This document shows positions 23,201-33,700 of a DNA stretch of 64,000 bases, one piece after another; within the stretch, counting starts at the first letter, position 1, and every line of letters starts with the position of its first letter. Under the pieces are notes generated by a model, which made no database searches, was not told the origin of the DNA, and worked only from the letters and a program-made list of their open reading frames with translations. Both the position numbers and the translations under genes were made by a program. Source of the DNA: Culex pipiens pallens (lineage: Eukaryota; Arthropoda; Insecta; Diptera; Culicidae); assembly GCF_016801865.2 (NCBI RefSeq), contig NC_068937.1, positions 6,404,207 to 6,468,206 on the forward strand, given 5' to 3'.

Positions 23201-23269
23201 TTTGCTCTAAATCAAAAGAAATTCAACTTATTTCTCACCTGTGACCTGAATGTGCGTCGGACTCCACAT
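8145..23269 (-). CDS. Rip11: Rip11-type class I Rab11-FIP, N-terminal part (two exons, continues left)
   Basis: Class I Rab11-family interacting proteins carry an N-terminal phospholipid-binding C2 domain and a C-terminal Rab11-binding coiled coil, and act on recycling endosomes. Here the start exon, 23269 down to 23239, encodes MWSPTHIQVT plus one base and ends in a GTGAGA donor. The next exon, 8289 down to 8145, follows a TAG acceptor and completes V, giving MWSPTHIQVTVQRAKG, then KGKHGTNN, LGKEKYQTSVKEK and DWHEEC. It ends CT before GTGAGT, so the next residue is Leu whatever base follows. Phases agree. These blocks match the start of FIP C2 domains (PTHVQVTV, LGKEKYSTSV, WREEC). The 14,949-nt intron is full of transposons. 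The rest of the C2 domain and the Rab11-binding end are not in the window; no G/C-richer minus-strand exon was found between 1 and 8144. Confidence 0.85.
8290..10071. other. Rip11 intron: no gene or clear repeat
   Basis: Mixed-composition DNA. Short open frames on both strands (for example 8307-8777 minus, 9120-9302 minus) show no domain and no codon bias. I see no inverted-repeat ends here. It is intronic sequence of the minus-strand gene. Confidence 0.5.
10601..11063. repeat. G/T-only low-complexity block (463 bp)
   Basis: Every base from 10601 to 11063 is G or T. G runs of 3 to 9 are separated by T, TT or GT, with no fixed period. The complementary strand is therefore only C and A. Many four-run sets could form G-quadruplexes on the plus strand. 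The long GGGVGGV-like frames across it are composition artefacts. Confidence 0.9.
11160..11570. repeat. (AATTTAAG)n 8-bp satellite
   Basis: Tandem copies of AATTTAAG (read as GAATTTAA) run through this stretch, degenerate at the left and nearly perfect from about 11355. The same 8-mer in the opposite orientation forms the large array at 53581-54497. The shorter element copy in Nup205 intron 2 has one such unit (AATTTAAGAATTTAAATTTT) at the matching place, the probable seed. Confidence 0.9.
11799..12517. mobile_element. MITE with CAGCAGTTCCATATG ends
   Basis: Left end CAGCAGTTCCATATGAAAGT; the right end is its inverse with few changes, and the similarity continues inward for about 90 bp (CTTGGCCAA, GGGGGTTCCTTGG). 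The element is 719 bp and nested in the 10072-12729 element. The overlapping frames of about 106 aa on both strands (12053-12391) have no recognisable domain and probably reflect the near-palindromic sequence. Confidence 0.7.
12740..12937. mobile_element. Short foldback MITE
   Basis: GAACAAGCGTTCATGAAAAT and GGGAACC near the left are inverted near the right as GGTTCCCATTTTCATGAACG. The arms are about 55 bp, imperfect, with outermost CACGG and CCGTG. No coding potential. Confidence 0.65.
12938..15563. other. Rip11 intron: unexplained single-copy-looking DNA
   Basis: No inverted-repeat ends and no recognised exon. The part from about 13380 to 14130 is less AT-rich and has CpG-containing words (GACGACGCGGTTCGCGC, GTCGTCGCCGGCGG), unlike its neighbours. 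The frames there (13678-13956, 13872-14129, both plus) show no domain. It could hold regulatory sequence or an alternative first exon; I cannot show either. Confidence 0.4.
15564..18063. mobile_element. CCCGGGCAGACGG element, AATAACAA-rich
   Basis: The ends are CCCGGGCAGACGG and the inverted CCGTCTGCTCGGG (one mismatch). The interior repeats AATAACAAA and TTGTTATT words near both ends. It is 2.5 kb long only because a 1.08-kb hAT-like element (16336-17417) is inserted in it. I could not read a clear target duplication. No transposase frame. Confidence 0.7.
16336..17417. mobile_element. hAT-like element with 8-bp target duplication
   Basis: CCTAACGG occurs directly outside both ends (16328-16335 and 17418-17425), a perfect 8-bp duplication. 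The element begins TAGTGCGTCC and ends GGACGCCCTA. Next to both ends are clusters of CCCGGGAATTCCCGGGA-type palindromes. An 8-bp duplication with TAGGGCGTCC-like ends fits the hAT superfamily. The AT-rich 98-aa frame at 16965-17261 is not a transposase. Confidence 0.85.
18148..18390. mobile_element. MITE with TAAGGCTTTCTAG ends
   Basis: TAAGGCTTTCTAG at 18148 is inverted as CTAGAAAGCCTTA at 18378-18390. A single end of the same family (TAAGGCTTTCTAGTG) occurs at about 1871. About 243 bp, non-coding. Confidence 0.65.
18391..20455. other. Rip11 intron: no gene seen
   Basis: Ordinary intronic sequence. A moderately GC-rich, CpG-containing part runs from about 18600 to 19340, the rest is AT-rich. 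I see no splice-bounded coding frame and no clear element ends. Confidence 0.45.
20456..20584. mobile_element. Short MITE, AAACAAAC family
   Basis: TATGACAAACAAAC at the left is inverted as GTTTGTTCGTCATA at the right. A longer relative at about 62853-63051 shares GAAACGTCAGCCTGCATAC in the middle and AAACAAACAAAC ends. Confidence 0.6.
20602..21283. mobile_element. TTAA-flanked MITE (CCCTCTACAGCCC ends)
   Basis: TTAA at 20598-20601, then CCCTCTACAGCCCAA; the right end is TTGGGCAGTAGAGGG, then TTAA at 21284-21287. This is a piggyBac-like target and end structure. A short GAGGAAGGC-family copy is nested at 20816-20931. Confidence 0.8.
20816..20931. mobile_element. Internally deleted GAGGAAGGC-family element
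   Basis: It starts TTTTGCCTTCCTCACCTCAC, continues into GGCTATAAAATCACTCG, and ends ACCACCTAATGGTGGATTAA. The same two ends bound the longer copies at 35066-35752, 44934-45533 and 60180-61350. Each end is itself a small palindrome, rather than the two ends being inverted copies of each other. Confidence 0.7.
21288..23238. other. Rip11 intron next to the start exon: nothing assigned
   Basis: The segment 21780-22660 is not repetitive and has balanced composition, with open frames on both strands (the largest is minus 21792-22190, 132 aa). I recognise no domain and found no convincing splice pair. It is a candidate regulatory region. Confidence 0.4.
23239..23269 (-). CDS. Rip11: Rip11 start exon (MWSPTHIQVT)
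   Basis: Ten codons plus one base, followed by the donor GTGAGA. The encoded MWSPTHIQVT is the expected lead-in of a fly-type Rab11-FIP, and the split Val codon (G + TC) fits the acceptor at 8289. The GC-richer region to the right (about 23270-23960) is probably 5' UTR and promoter. An Inr-like TCAGTT lies on the minus strand at 23958-23953, but I could not fix a start site. Confidence 0.82.
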
Positions 23270-25414
23270 CTTGCTCGTGGTCAATAAAAAATCAGCAGCT
23301 CAGCGCGTTTCGCAAGATCTTCGCCGAGACCTTCTCTTCACCTCCGCGGCACTTCCTTCGCGTAGCAGCTCCGCAACTTCCGGCAAGTGATCCTCACCCC
23401 CCAAAAGACACACCTTGTTGCATCAAACACACCTGAGCCAAGCACTTTTTACTCTTTTTTTTTTTTGCGCTCTCTTCCGTCTTCAGCGAATTTCCACGTT
23501 CAGCGATTTTCACCGCGCTGCTGCTGCTGGCTGAGCCTCCTAGAGAAGCCAATGGCCAACCATTCGAGACCCGTTCCCGTTCGCTTTGCGCTTAGCGCCG
23601 CATTCTGATGGCCTCCACCGCCAGAAGTGGACACATCATCACAAAATCAGATTTTCAGCCTTCGGCGAAGATTAGGGACAGGGATGACTCACAGCTTTAC
23701 TGCGCGTCACGGAACAGAGAAAATCACGACACTCACACACGGTGAAAGGTTACACAAATCAAACAGTTAAAACCAATGCAAAAAGTAAATAATCACGGGA
23801 CACACGGAGGAATTTGCGAGAAAAAAATAATTTTGGTGAACCCAACCGCGAACGAATGACGACGTGCGGACGGAGCCAAGTGACGAAGCGAACTGACGAA
23901 AATGAAACAAGCAAAAGAAGTGACAGTTCGCTGCGCGCAGGGCTGGGCACAAAACTGAGTATTTTGTCAGCTGTCAGAAAATGGCCCAGTAAAGAAGTTG
24001 TGCACGCTGATTTAAACTTATTTATATCAACGTCTAGGTTATTTTAACCCTAATTCGGTTTTTAGATTTTTTAAAGCAGATTTTTTCACGTAAAAATCAA
24101 CTTTTTAAACTTTTCTTGAAATGCAGTTTGAATTGGGACCTTTTACAATGTTTTGCTTGAAATAGGGTCCTAAAGCCTGTCGAGATCGGGGACTTTCTTT
24201 TATAATAAAAACACAGATATTTGCCATAAACAAACAACACGTCTTATTCCACACAAATTAACCACAAAACTGATTTCAGTGTTGCGTTCCTCACGCGCTC
24301 ACGCGCTCGTGAGCGCTCACTTTTCGCTCATTCGTGAGGAGAAGCGCTGCGCGAGCTAGCTCACGTTTGCCCGCGCTCACGTTTGCTCCGATTTTTTCAG
24401 CTCGCGTTTGCCCCACGCTCGTGCTCGCGCTCATTTTTCGCCCACGAGCGCTCACTTTGGAAGAACAAAAGTCATTCCATTTAATAAATCGTTCAGTGCT
24501 TGGAAACGGCTAATCATTTTTATAAAGTTGATCTTTCTCTTTCTCATTCTAGAAAATAGGGTAAAATTATTGAAACAGTTTTCTTTTTACAAAAAAGTCT
24601 CCAAATTGCTAGTGTTTGAAATAACCAATGAGAATGAAATAATATAAATTGTCATTGTTATGTTTTAGCACATAAAGGGTGGCTCCTCTTCCGTCAAGTA
24701 AATTATATCTAACACTTCCGCTACCAAGCCTCTAAAAATATTCAATTACAGATTCAATAAATGATTTTTTGAATATGGATACTCTCTAAAATGTTCCGAA
24801 TATGAGGGATGATAATAACTTTTATAAAGCTTACTACTGTTTTTTAAATGTCCAATAAAACTTTTTTTTTTGTGTTTTTAAAACCACCTTGAGTCAAAAC
24901 TCCGGATTCTAAAAACTCATAATAAACATTTGTCAATTAATTCATTTTTTTGTACATATCAGTGCATCTCTTCACGCCAATGATTTTTTTTATATTAAGA
25001 ATGAGTTAGCTCCTCGTCCCTGACTATACAAATTTGTCTATTTAATATTTTGTAATTTTTTAACTCGTTTTCAAATTCAATTAAATAATTTTAAATTCAA
25101 ATACTTTTTGACTAGATTAGAATCGATACTGGTTTGTCCCTGGAGCTAACACGATTTCAAAACAAAACAAAGCAGTTTCCACATTGGTCCTTTGATGCAA
25201 AGGGTCTATGGATATTGAAAACAAATAAGATGTCATAAACTTTGGTCTTTTGTAAAATTATGTTTTTTTTTTCTCATAAAAATAATTTTTTAATACTTTT
25301 CTCGACATGCAGTGATAGTTTATGACTAAAAGCATCGATTGCATTAAAAAAACCGGTTTGTTTACATTTTTGACTTAGGTCCTTTTACAATGTTTTGCTT
25401 GATTTGTTGGTTTA
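23270..25414. other. Presumed Rip11 5' UTR/promoter, then intergenic DNA
   Basis: 23280-23960 is GC-rich with CTGCTGCTGG and CCTCCGCGGC words and no TATA box at a useful distance, as expected upstream of a minus-strand housekeeping-type gene. From about 24050 the sequence is AT-rich and without a gene, apart from the GAGCG block at 24283-24455. Confidence 0.4.
24283..24455. repeat. GAGCG/CGCTC-rich imperfect repeat
   Basis: Dense GCGCTCACG, GTGAGCGCTCAC and TTCGCTCA words, related to the block at 180-365 but in the opposite sense. The palindromic GAGCGCTC recurs. The short frames through it are shadows. Confidence 0.6.
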
Positions 25415-25870
25415 TGGCCTATCTACAATCACTTAGCTTAGAACATCTAAGTAAAGTAGTTACTTAGGAAAGTACGCAACTTACGGCCGTCATCCACAAT
25501 CAACTTAGAAATTTTGCTGGGCTGATATACGTTGCTATGCAGTTGTTTGTTTACCTTTGATATTGAAACGTCGTTTTTAGTTAGTTTTAAGTTTTTTTTT
25601 TTTTTTTTTTTTGTTTGTAGTTTTATCATATTCGAACTAAATGATGTCTCTGTATACGATAAAAGGCTTGCCCTTATGTATATTTTTGAAATAAAGATAC
25701 AAATACAAATACAAATACAAAAAACTTACCGTAGATTTTGAAATTTTTCAAACCATACGTCAGTTTCTAATTTGATTACTTTTCCATTGTAGAAGCTCGG
25801 CTTCATTTCCATTGATTCAAATTCCTAAGCTAAGTGAAATTTTCTAAGCTAAGTGATTGTAGATAGGCCA
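25415..25870. mobile_element. MITE with 27-bp perfect terminal inverted repeats
   Basis: TGGCCTATCTACAATCACTT and the following 7 bases at the left are exactly inverted at 25844-25870. The flanks read TTTA and TTAG, so a TA or TTA duplication is likely. Perfect ends suggest fairly recent insertion. The interior holds a poly-T run (25590-25612) and an AATAAA followed by repeats of ATACAA. Confidence 0.8.
25688..25723 (+). repeat. AATAAA plus (ATACAA)n tail
   Basis: GAAATAAAG is followed by about four copies of ATACAA. A poly(A) signal right before a simple-repeat tail looks like the 3' end of a non-LTR retroelement or SINE copy; no coding part is recognisable upstream. Confidence 0.4.
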
Positions 25871-26329
25871 TTAGGTTAAATAATTTTCAAGTGTTAACTT
25901 AAATAAGGCCGTTGTCGCCCCCCCTTGAAAATTGGTCTGAAAAATCAGGGGACAAAAAAATATTTTTCCAAAAAACTTCAAAATTTCCATGAAAATAGAA
26001 GTCTACTCACAGAAAAAAATATGTAAAATGCATTTTTCTGCAGCATGTTTGGGCTTGTTTAAAAATGTTTTGAATTTTTACGAAATTCTAATGTACAGCA
26101 CCGCAAAAAATTATTTTTCGCAGAAAATAAAATTTTCGCCAGTACTTACCTACTTTAAAATAATAAAAAACAGATTATTTTTAAAAATCACCTTAAATTA
26201 TTTTGAAAATAAGTTTGCATACTATTTTTCAAGTTTGTTATCTAACAAAACAATATTTTTTAATGAATTTTTAAAGTCTGAGATATGTAATTTCGTTTGA
26301 CTAAGTTTGTTTTAAAAGTTGATGACCAA

Positions 26330-27060
26330 AAGAACCAAAATAACAAAAACTTCGAAATGACCAAAAGAACCAAAATGGCCAATAAACAAGAATGACAAAT
26401 ATGATCAAAATGTAAAATACACTCAACCCCCGGTGGTTGGTCACTTTTTCGTTTGACACGTTTTTAGTTTGTATCCCGTTGGTTGGTCAAAGTCGAACTA
26501 AAAAGTGACGAACTGCCACTTTTTACACGGCGCTTACGAACACTATCAAAACAAACGTTTGGTAGTTAGTGTTAACTCCGTGTAAAATGGTTGTCAAAAT
26601 TATCAAAACGACCAAAATTACAAAAAAAAACCAAAAATACCAAAATGATTATTATGGCTTAAGTGACTAAAATGACCAATGTAACAAAAGTGACAAAATA
26701 ACAATATTGACAAATATGGCCAAAATGACAAAATTTAAAAAAAAAATGCAAAATGACCAAAATTAAAATAGTAATAAGTGTGACAAAGATGCCAAAAATG
26801 ACTTAAATGACAAAATTTATCCACATTACTAAAATTACAATAACGACTAAATTGACCAAATGACAAAAATTACACAAATGACCATAATGAAAATAGTGAC
26901 AAAAGTGACCAAAATGCAAAAAAAAAAAAAACAAAAAAAATGCCAAAACAACCAAAACTATCAATATGAACCAATGACAAAAAAATCAAAGTAACAACAA
27001 TAACAAGAATGACCAAAATGACATAAAATATCAAAATGACAAACATTGCCAAAATTACTT
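26330..27060. repeat. Degenerate ATGACCAAA minisatellite
   Basis: Words such as AATGACCAAAATGACAAAA recur about every 9 to 12 bases with many changes. A non-repetitive piece of about 170 bp (roughly 26420-26590, containing CAACCCCCGGTGGTTGGTCA) interrupts it and looks like a separate small element. No coding potential. Confidence 0.65.
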
Positions 27061-27142
27061 TTTTAGAATTTAAAATTAAATTAATTTATTTATAGCTCTG
27101 CAGCTGTTTTTAATTACTAATTTTAAAGTTAAATTTTAAATA

Positions 27143-27210
27143 CAGTCCAAAGCGAGGTACAAACTCGTTTATCCAAAATCCAAGATCATCAGATAATCGA
27201 GACTGAACTG
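27143..27210. mobile_element. Very short TA-flanked MITE
   Basis: TACAGTCC at 27141 and the inverted-type GACTGAACTGTA to 27212 bound a 68-bp piece with TTATCC and GATAAT inside. The ends resemble those of the element at about 54838-55427. Confidence 0.45.
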
Positions 27211-27481
27211 TAATCCTGAATGTTTGAAATTTATGTAGGAACTGTGATTTTTATAGGAAAAGTAAAAATTCAATTGGAAGTTACATTAAGAAACATAATA
27301 ATCGTGTTTTTTATTGTATGTACTTAACTTAACAGTGAGTCACTGCTGGCAATCGTCGTTAGCGGCTAAGAAAGTAATAATAAGAAGAGTGGTGAAACAA
27401 AGATTAAGGTGCGATCTTTGCTACTAAAAAAAGTATATTTTAATAATTTGTTTTATACCATTTTACTCAAATAGGACACAA

Positions 27482-27487
27482 TTTATT
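27482..27487 (-). terminator. Poly(A) signal of Nup205
   Basis: On the minus strand AATAAA lies 32 bases after the Nup205 stop codon, followed by TTGTG. It gives a very short 3' UTR. Confidence 0.7.
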
Positions 27488-27518
27488 TCTCAACTCGTCA
27501 CTCGTCACGGCTTCACCT

Positions 27519-27730
27519 CTACTTCACGGGCACAAACTGAATCAGCCGCTTGATCCGCCGCAGCAACGCCTCGATGAATCCCTTGTCGGAGGCGCGCGCA
27601 TGGTCCTGCGCCGTCGCCAGCAGCTGCTTGCAGAACGTCTCGTTAAACACCGCGATGAGGGACTTTTTCAGCGTGGCCACGTCCTCGGCGGTGATCTTCC
27701 AGCCGACTTCCGTCTGGGCCGAGAGGTAGT
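27519..27730 (-). CDS. Nup205: Nup205 exon 5 (C-terminus)
   Basis: Begins AC TAC CTC after GTGTACAG and encodes NYLSAQTEVGW to the end FIEALLRRIKRLIQFVPVK, then TAG. The final amphipathic RRIKRL helix fits the human SFIQALVRRIRGL ending. Confidence 0.93.
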
Positions 27731-30700
27731 CTGTACACAAATAGTGGGATCGTTAGTAATTTTGAATTTGATTGATGTAGCGATGAACTCACTATCAGCG
27801 CCGTACGACACGTTGTTAAAGTGCAGCGTGCTGACGGGGATGGCGCGCAGCATGAAAAAGTCCAGATGGGCCCACAACAGGTAGAGGCAGTGTTCCGTGA
27901 TGAAGACGCAACGTTTCAGTTCCTCCTGCTTGCTGGACAGTCGCTCCGTCAGGTTGTTGTGCTGGATTTGGACTGAAAGGCGCAGGGAGGGTTAGATGGA
28001 GGTCGTGAAGACTAGCGTGGTTATTATTGCATTCGATCGTAATTTCTCGACTCACGATCGAGATTTCTCGATCTACGATTTGTCGATAGTAGATTGAGAA
28101 CATTCGATCGTAATTTCTCTACCATCGACAAATTACGATCAACGATCGAGAAAATCTCGATATGGGTTCGAAGCTCGTTTTCAAAACTTTTAAAAATTAA
28201 TGATTATCAAAAATTTAAAAAAATCAAAATTTTGAAAAAAAATAACAAACATTCAAAAAAAATTAAAAAGTTTTAAAATCTAAAAAAAATTAAGAATCTT
28301 AAAAAAAAATCTAATAAAAATTAAAAATTCAAAAAAAAAATTAACAATTTTAATTTTTTTAATTTTTTTAATTTTAACAATTTTAATTTTTTTTAAAATT
28401 TTAAAAATTTTACCAATTTGACAATTTTAACAATTTTAAAAATTTTAACGATTTTAAATTTTTTTACAATTTTAACAATTTTAAAAATTCAAAAAAATTA
28501 AAAAATTCCGAAAATTACGAAAATCTAAAAAAAATTTAAGACTTCCAAAACCTTCAAAAAATTAAAAAATCAATTTTTTTAATTTAATTTTTTTTTTCAA
28601 ATTCAAAAATTTAAAAACAATAAAAAAATCAAAAAAATAAAAATAAAAATCTTAAAGAATTCAAAAATTTCAAAAAATTTAAAAATTCGCAATTTTCAGT
28701 GTAAATGGGCCTTGACCATCGACAAACTACGACCGACGATCGAGAAAATCTCAATATGGGTTCGAAGCTCGTTTTCAAAACTTTTAAAAACTAATGATTA
28801 TCAAAAATTTCAAAGAATTAAACAATTTAATTTTTTTTAATTTCAAAAATCTAAAAAAAAATTAAAATTTCAACAGTTTTAAAAATTTAAAAAATCTAAA
28901 AAAATTCAAAAATCCTAGCAAAATTAAAAATTTCAAGATTTTTTAAAATTCCTAAAATTTCACAAAATTATTTTTTTTTTTTAATTTTTTTAAAGCAAAA
29001 TTAAAAATTTAAAAAATCTAAAAAAATCAAAAATTTTGAAAATTACATGAATCTAAAAAATTCCAAAATTTCATTTTTTTAAACAAAATTAAAATTTAAA
29101 AAATTCCAAAAATCTGAAAAATTCTAAAAAATTTAAAATATTGAAAATCAAAAAAAAATTCCATGGATTTTTAAAATTTCAAAAACTTTAAAAAAATTGA
29201 ATATTTAAAAAAAAATTAAAATTTCAAATATTTTAAGTTTTCAAAATTTCAAAATATTCAAAAATTCCAAAGATTCAAATTCAAATTTCAAAAATTTGAA
29301 AAAATTGAAAATTTAAAAAAATAAAAGTTTTAAAAATCTAAAAATTTCAACAATTCTAAAAAATCAAAAAATCCTAAAATTCCAAAACAATTCGAAAATT
29401 ACAAAAAAAATCAAAAAAATTAAAACATAAAAAACCAAAAAATTCAAAAAAAATATTTTCTTTTTAAATTTTCAAAATTTTTAAATTTCTTAAAAATTTC
29501 AAAAAATTAAAAAATGTTGAAGACCAAAAAATTTTTTAAATTTTATAAATCTTAAAAATTAAAAAAAAAGCAAAAAATTTCAAACTTCAGAAATTTTAAG
29601 AATTTTAAAAAATTTTAAGATCGAAAATTAAAAAAAAAAATTCAATAAATAAAAAAAACTCTAGGTTTCAAAAATCTAAAAAAGTTTAACGATTTCGAAA
29701 ATTCCAAAATCTAAAAAAAATAAAAATTCTTAAAATTCCAAAAAAATTTAAAAAATTTAGAATTAAGTTTTTTTGAATACAGTGGACTCTCTCGTTGTCG
29801 ATATTGAAGGGACCGTCGAGAGCGGGAGTTATCAAATTATAGAACGGAAAATCAAAGCAATCTATTTGAAGGGACTGAAAAATTTATTGACAGCTGGAGC
29901 AATATTGATAGGGGCAGGGGGGGCAGAATGGACCAGGGGGGCAGAATGGGCCACCCTTGGTTTTAGGCTTTAGAATGGATTTAGACCAATTGTAAGGCAA
30001 GGGTCTTATAAAGGACGTCAAATAACTTCACCATACCAAAAACGACGTTTGAATTCATTGTATTTTTCGAATTATGAGCAAAAATGTTAATTTATTAGAA
30101 AAACCACGGAAATGTTGTTTATTTCGAGGTTTTTAAATAAGCTTTCTGAAAAGTTGGATTGTTTGAAAAAGTTTGCTCAATGCTAATAACGTTACTAGAT
30201 GTTACTACCAAGGTATACAAACAATAACGGAACCTTAAAACCATTTAGAGGCTTGGTGGTGGAAGTGTTAAATTAAAATCCACTTGGGGGCAGAATGGAC
30301 CACCCTTATCCTGCCTTATAAAAACAATCAAAAGTTATGAAATTTGGATTAAATGGATTATTTCACTCCTGGTAGCTTCACAAATAACGTTAAATGCAAC
30401 ATTAGTTGATTTTTTAGTTGTTTTGATGATTATTTGTAAAAATAGTGTCCTTTTTCAGCATATTAACACTATTTTCAAACATGTTTGTTTTGATAAGTGA
30501 CTATTTTTATTAAAGTGGTCTAACTTCATGGAAACTATGTTAGAAAGGTACCTTAAGTCATTTTTTATCTCCCTTCAACGTTGTATTAGACGAAATGGAT
30601 TGTTTTCTAAGGTGGCCCATTCTGCCCCGCAGGGTGGCCCATTCTGCCCCGCACCCTGGAAAAGTAGTCGAAAAAACATTTTTTTTAAAAGTGGCTCAAA

Positions 30701-33700
30701 AATAGTTTTAAGCTAAAAAATTTAATCAACCAAGTATACAACATTGAAGGGAACATTCCAAAGCATAAGCCTACTACACTGAATTCGGAAGTTTTCATGT
30801 TTTTCTATGGTTTTTGGAGCATTTTACTTAGGCGGGCCATTCTGCCCCCCTGCCCCTATCGAGAAGATCGACAGCCAGAAAGTCCACTGTATTACAAAAA
30901 AATCAAAAAATTTAAAGATCCAAAAATTTCAAAAATCTCAAAAATTAAAAAAATCAAAAAATTCAAAATTTTCTAAAGTTTTTTTTTTAAAGAAAATAAT
31001 TTAGATTCTTTTTATTTTGTTATTTTTTTACATTAAGAGCGAGTCCACGAACAGGGCATACCCCCTTGTATGGGACGTCGTTTGGACCTCACCAATCTGC
31101 TTGAAATTTTCAGGGGTTGTTTGTACATATGAAACTAGCATCTGGCCAAAATATGAGCACTCTAGGACAACGGGAAGTGGGGCAAATCGGGACACAATGT
31201 TTAAAGGTTCAAAAACGTCAAAAACCTTAAAAAGGCTATAACTTAGGCAAAATTCAATTTAATTTCAAAATTCAAAATGCATCTGAAAGGGCTTAAAAAA
31301 TGCAACAAAATGCAGGGTAGAGCATCCCATTTGGTTAAATCTAAAGGGAGTTATTGGCTTTTTAGTGAAAAAATAGCATAATTTTAAAACTCAAATAAAA
31401 AAGTGTTCCATCCAGATATCAACTCGGTTCGACCTGCAGCTTGTAGGGGACATCTGGGACTACCATCTGAGACCGAGAACGCTTTGGGTAAGGCAGTTTA
31501 ACATATTAAATAGACACTTTTATTTTTAGTGAATTTTTTGGTTGTAAATTTTTGCTCGGGGGACCCCTTAGATCAAATTTTCCGGTGATAATTTTGTCAT
31601 ATTCGTGTTCCTGAGACAATTTCACAATAGAAACATACATAAATAATGTTTATTTTGATCCATTTTAACCCTTTGAAAAATAAAAGTTAAAAAAATCTTC
31701 GATTCACAATTTTTGAAAATCAAGCTCGTTTCCAAGGATACTAGATGACACCAGAAAAAAGCAGCTTCATAATTTTTTTTAACTTTTATTTTTGAAAGGG
31801 TTAAAATGGTTTAAAATAAACATTTTTATGCATGTTTCTATTGTGAAATTGTCTCAGGAACACGAATATGATGAAATTATCACCAGAAAATGGGATCTAA
31901 GGGGTCCCCCGAGCAAAAATTTACAACCAAAAAATTCACTAAAAGTAAAAGTGTCTATTTAATATGTTAAACTGCCTTACCCAAAGCGTTCTCAGTCTCA
32001 GATGGTAGTCCCAGATGTCCCCTACAAGCTGCAGGTCGAACCAAGTTGATATCTGGATGGAACACTTTTTTATTTGAGTTTTAAAATTATGCTATTTTTT
32101 CACTAAAATGCCAATAACTCCCTTTAGATTTAACCAATTGGGATGCTCTACCCTGCATTTTGTTGCATTTTTTAAGCCCTTTCAGATGCATTTTGAATTT
32201 TGAAATTAAATTGAATTTTGCCTAAGTTATAGCCTTTTTAAGATTTTTGACGTTTTTGAACCTTTAAACATTGTGTCCCGATTTGCCCCACTTCCCGTTG
32301 ACCCAGAGTGCTCATATTTTGGCCAAATGCTAGTTTCATATGTACAAACAACCCCTGAAAATTTTAGGCAGATTGGTGAGGTCGATGCGAGATGGGTATG
32401 CTTTGCTCGTGGACTCGCTCTTAAAGAAATGAACTTAGATTTTTTTTATATTCCGTTTAAATAAAAAAATAAAAAGAAAATGTATTACAAATTACGATCG
32501 TAATTTCTCGACTCACGACCGAGATTTGTCGATGGTAAGTCGTAATCTTACTATCGAGAAATAACGATCGTAATATTACGATCAAATGCAATAATCACCA
32601 CGTAGTAGACCCGGAACTTACCATTCGTGTCCAAGCTCAAGCTGGGCAGCGAGTTCCGCTGTCTCAACATACTCTCCAGCGACAACCGCTCGCGGTTGTA
32701 GTACTCAACGGAATGCTTCAGCTGGACGACGACAATGTTCAAGCTGTGACTGGCGGTCTCGCCCTGACCCTGATGGCTCTCGCCGATCTGCGGCGAAAAG
32801 AGCACGCTGATGGTGCGGTGATCGACGGCGTGGTTCGAGATGCTGTTGCGCGCGTACAGGGCCAGGTTGGCGGCGATCTGCAGGATGTAGCGCAGGTGGG
32901 CGGACCGCTCGCGCTCGCTGGAGTGGGTGAGGATGGTTTGGTTGAGCTCTTTGAGGGTTTGCTCGGAGAGGGTGAATCGGGGGAGGAGCGTCAGCATGAG
33001 CTTCTGGAGTCGATGGAGGTGGGCGCGGAGGTCCTGGTTGGCGTTCGGGGTGATGAGGTTGTAGATTTCCTGGTTGGCGGCGCGGGCGATCAGACTGGTG
33101 ATGCCGGCGAGTTCTTGGAGGAGGCCGAGGTCGAGGAAGGGGGTGCCGGCGCGGAGGACGATCTCGATGGTGTCGCCGTGGGAGAGGAGGAAGTGGATGA
33201 TTTGGGTGACGGCGGAGTGGTTTTCTTGTCCTAGGGTTGACAGGATGACGTCGCAGAGGTTGAGGGCCGGGAAGAGGATCTGGCGGTAGCGAGCGTCGAT
33301 CGGCGGGATGAAGGATGACGAGGGTTGACTGTGGGATGAGTAGGTGACCACTTGGAAGTCTGGATGGAGGTCGAAGACCTTCATGCCGGCCAGCACGCTG
33401 AGGGCCTTCTCTTCGAGGAGTAGTTCAGCGCCGATGTGCGACCCTCCGATGCGACTCAACATGGCCAGTTTAGACTCGTACACGTACAGCGCCTTCATGT
33501 TCTCCGGCTGTTTGTCCAGAATCCGACACAATCGCCCATCGCTCTTGAGCAGGCTGTCGATGAGGTGCGCCAAATAGCCGCGCTTCGAGATGAACTGAAT
33601 CACGCTGGCCAGCGAGTCCATGTCCAGCAGCATGTCGATACAGGACAGCGCCAGCATCTTGCAGATGTCGTGTCCTCCGGTGCAGTCGTGGCACAGAATG

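Larger units (their letters stand above)
28016..32602. mobile_element. 4.6-kb element filling Nup205 intron 3
   Basis: The left end reads CGTGGTTATTATTGCATTCG and the right end is the inverted CAAATGCAATAATCACCACG. Repeated CGATCGTAATTTCTCGA words lie just inside both ends. TAG flanks both sides (28013-28015, 32603-32605). Removing the element and one TAG leaves a 59-nt intron, close to the size of intron 4. Inside are an AT-rich desert and three further elements. Confidence 0.78.
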
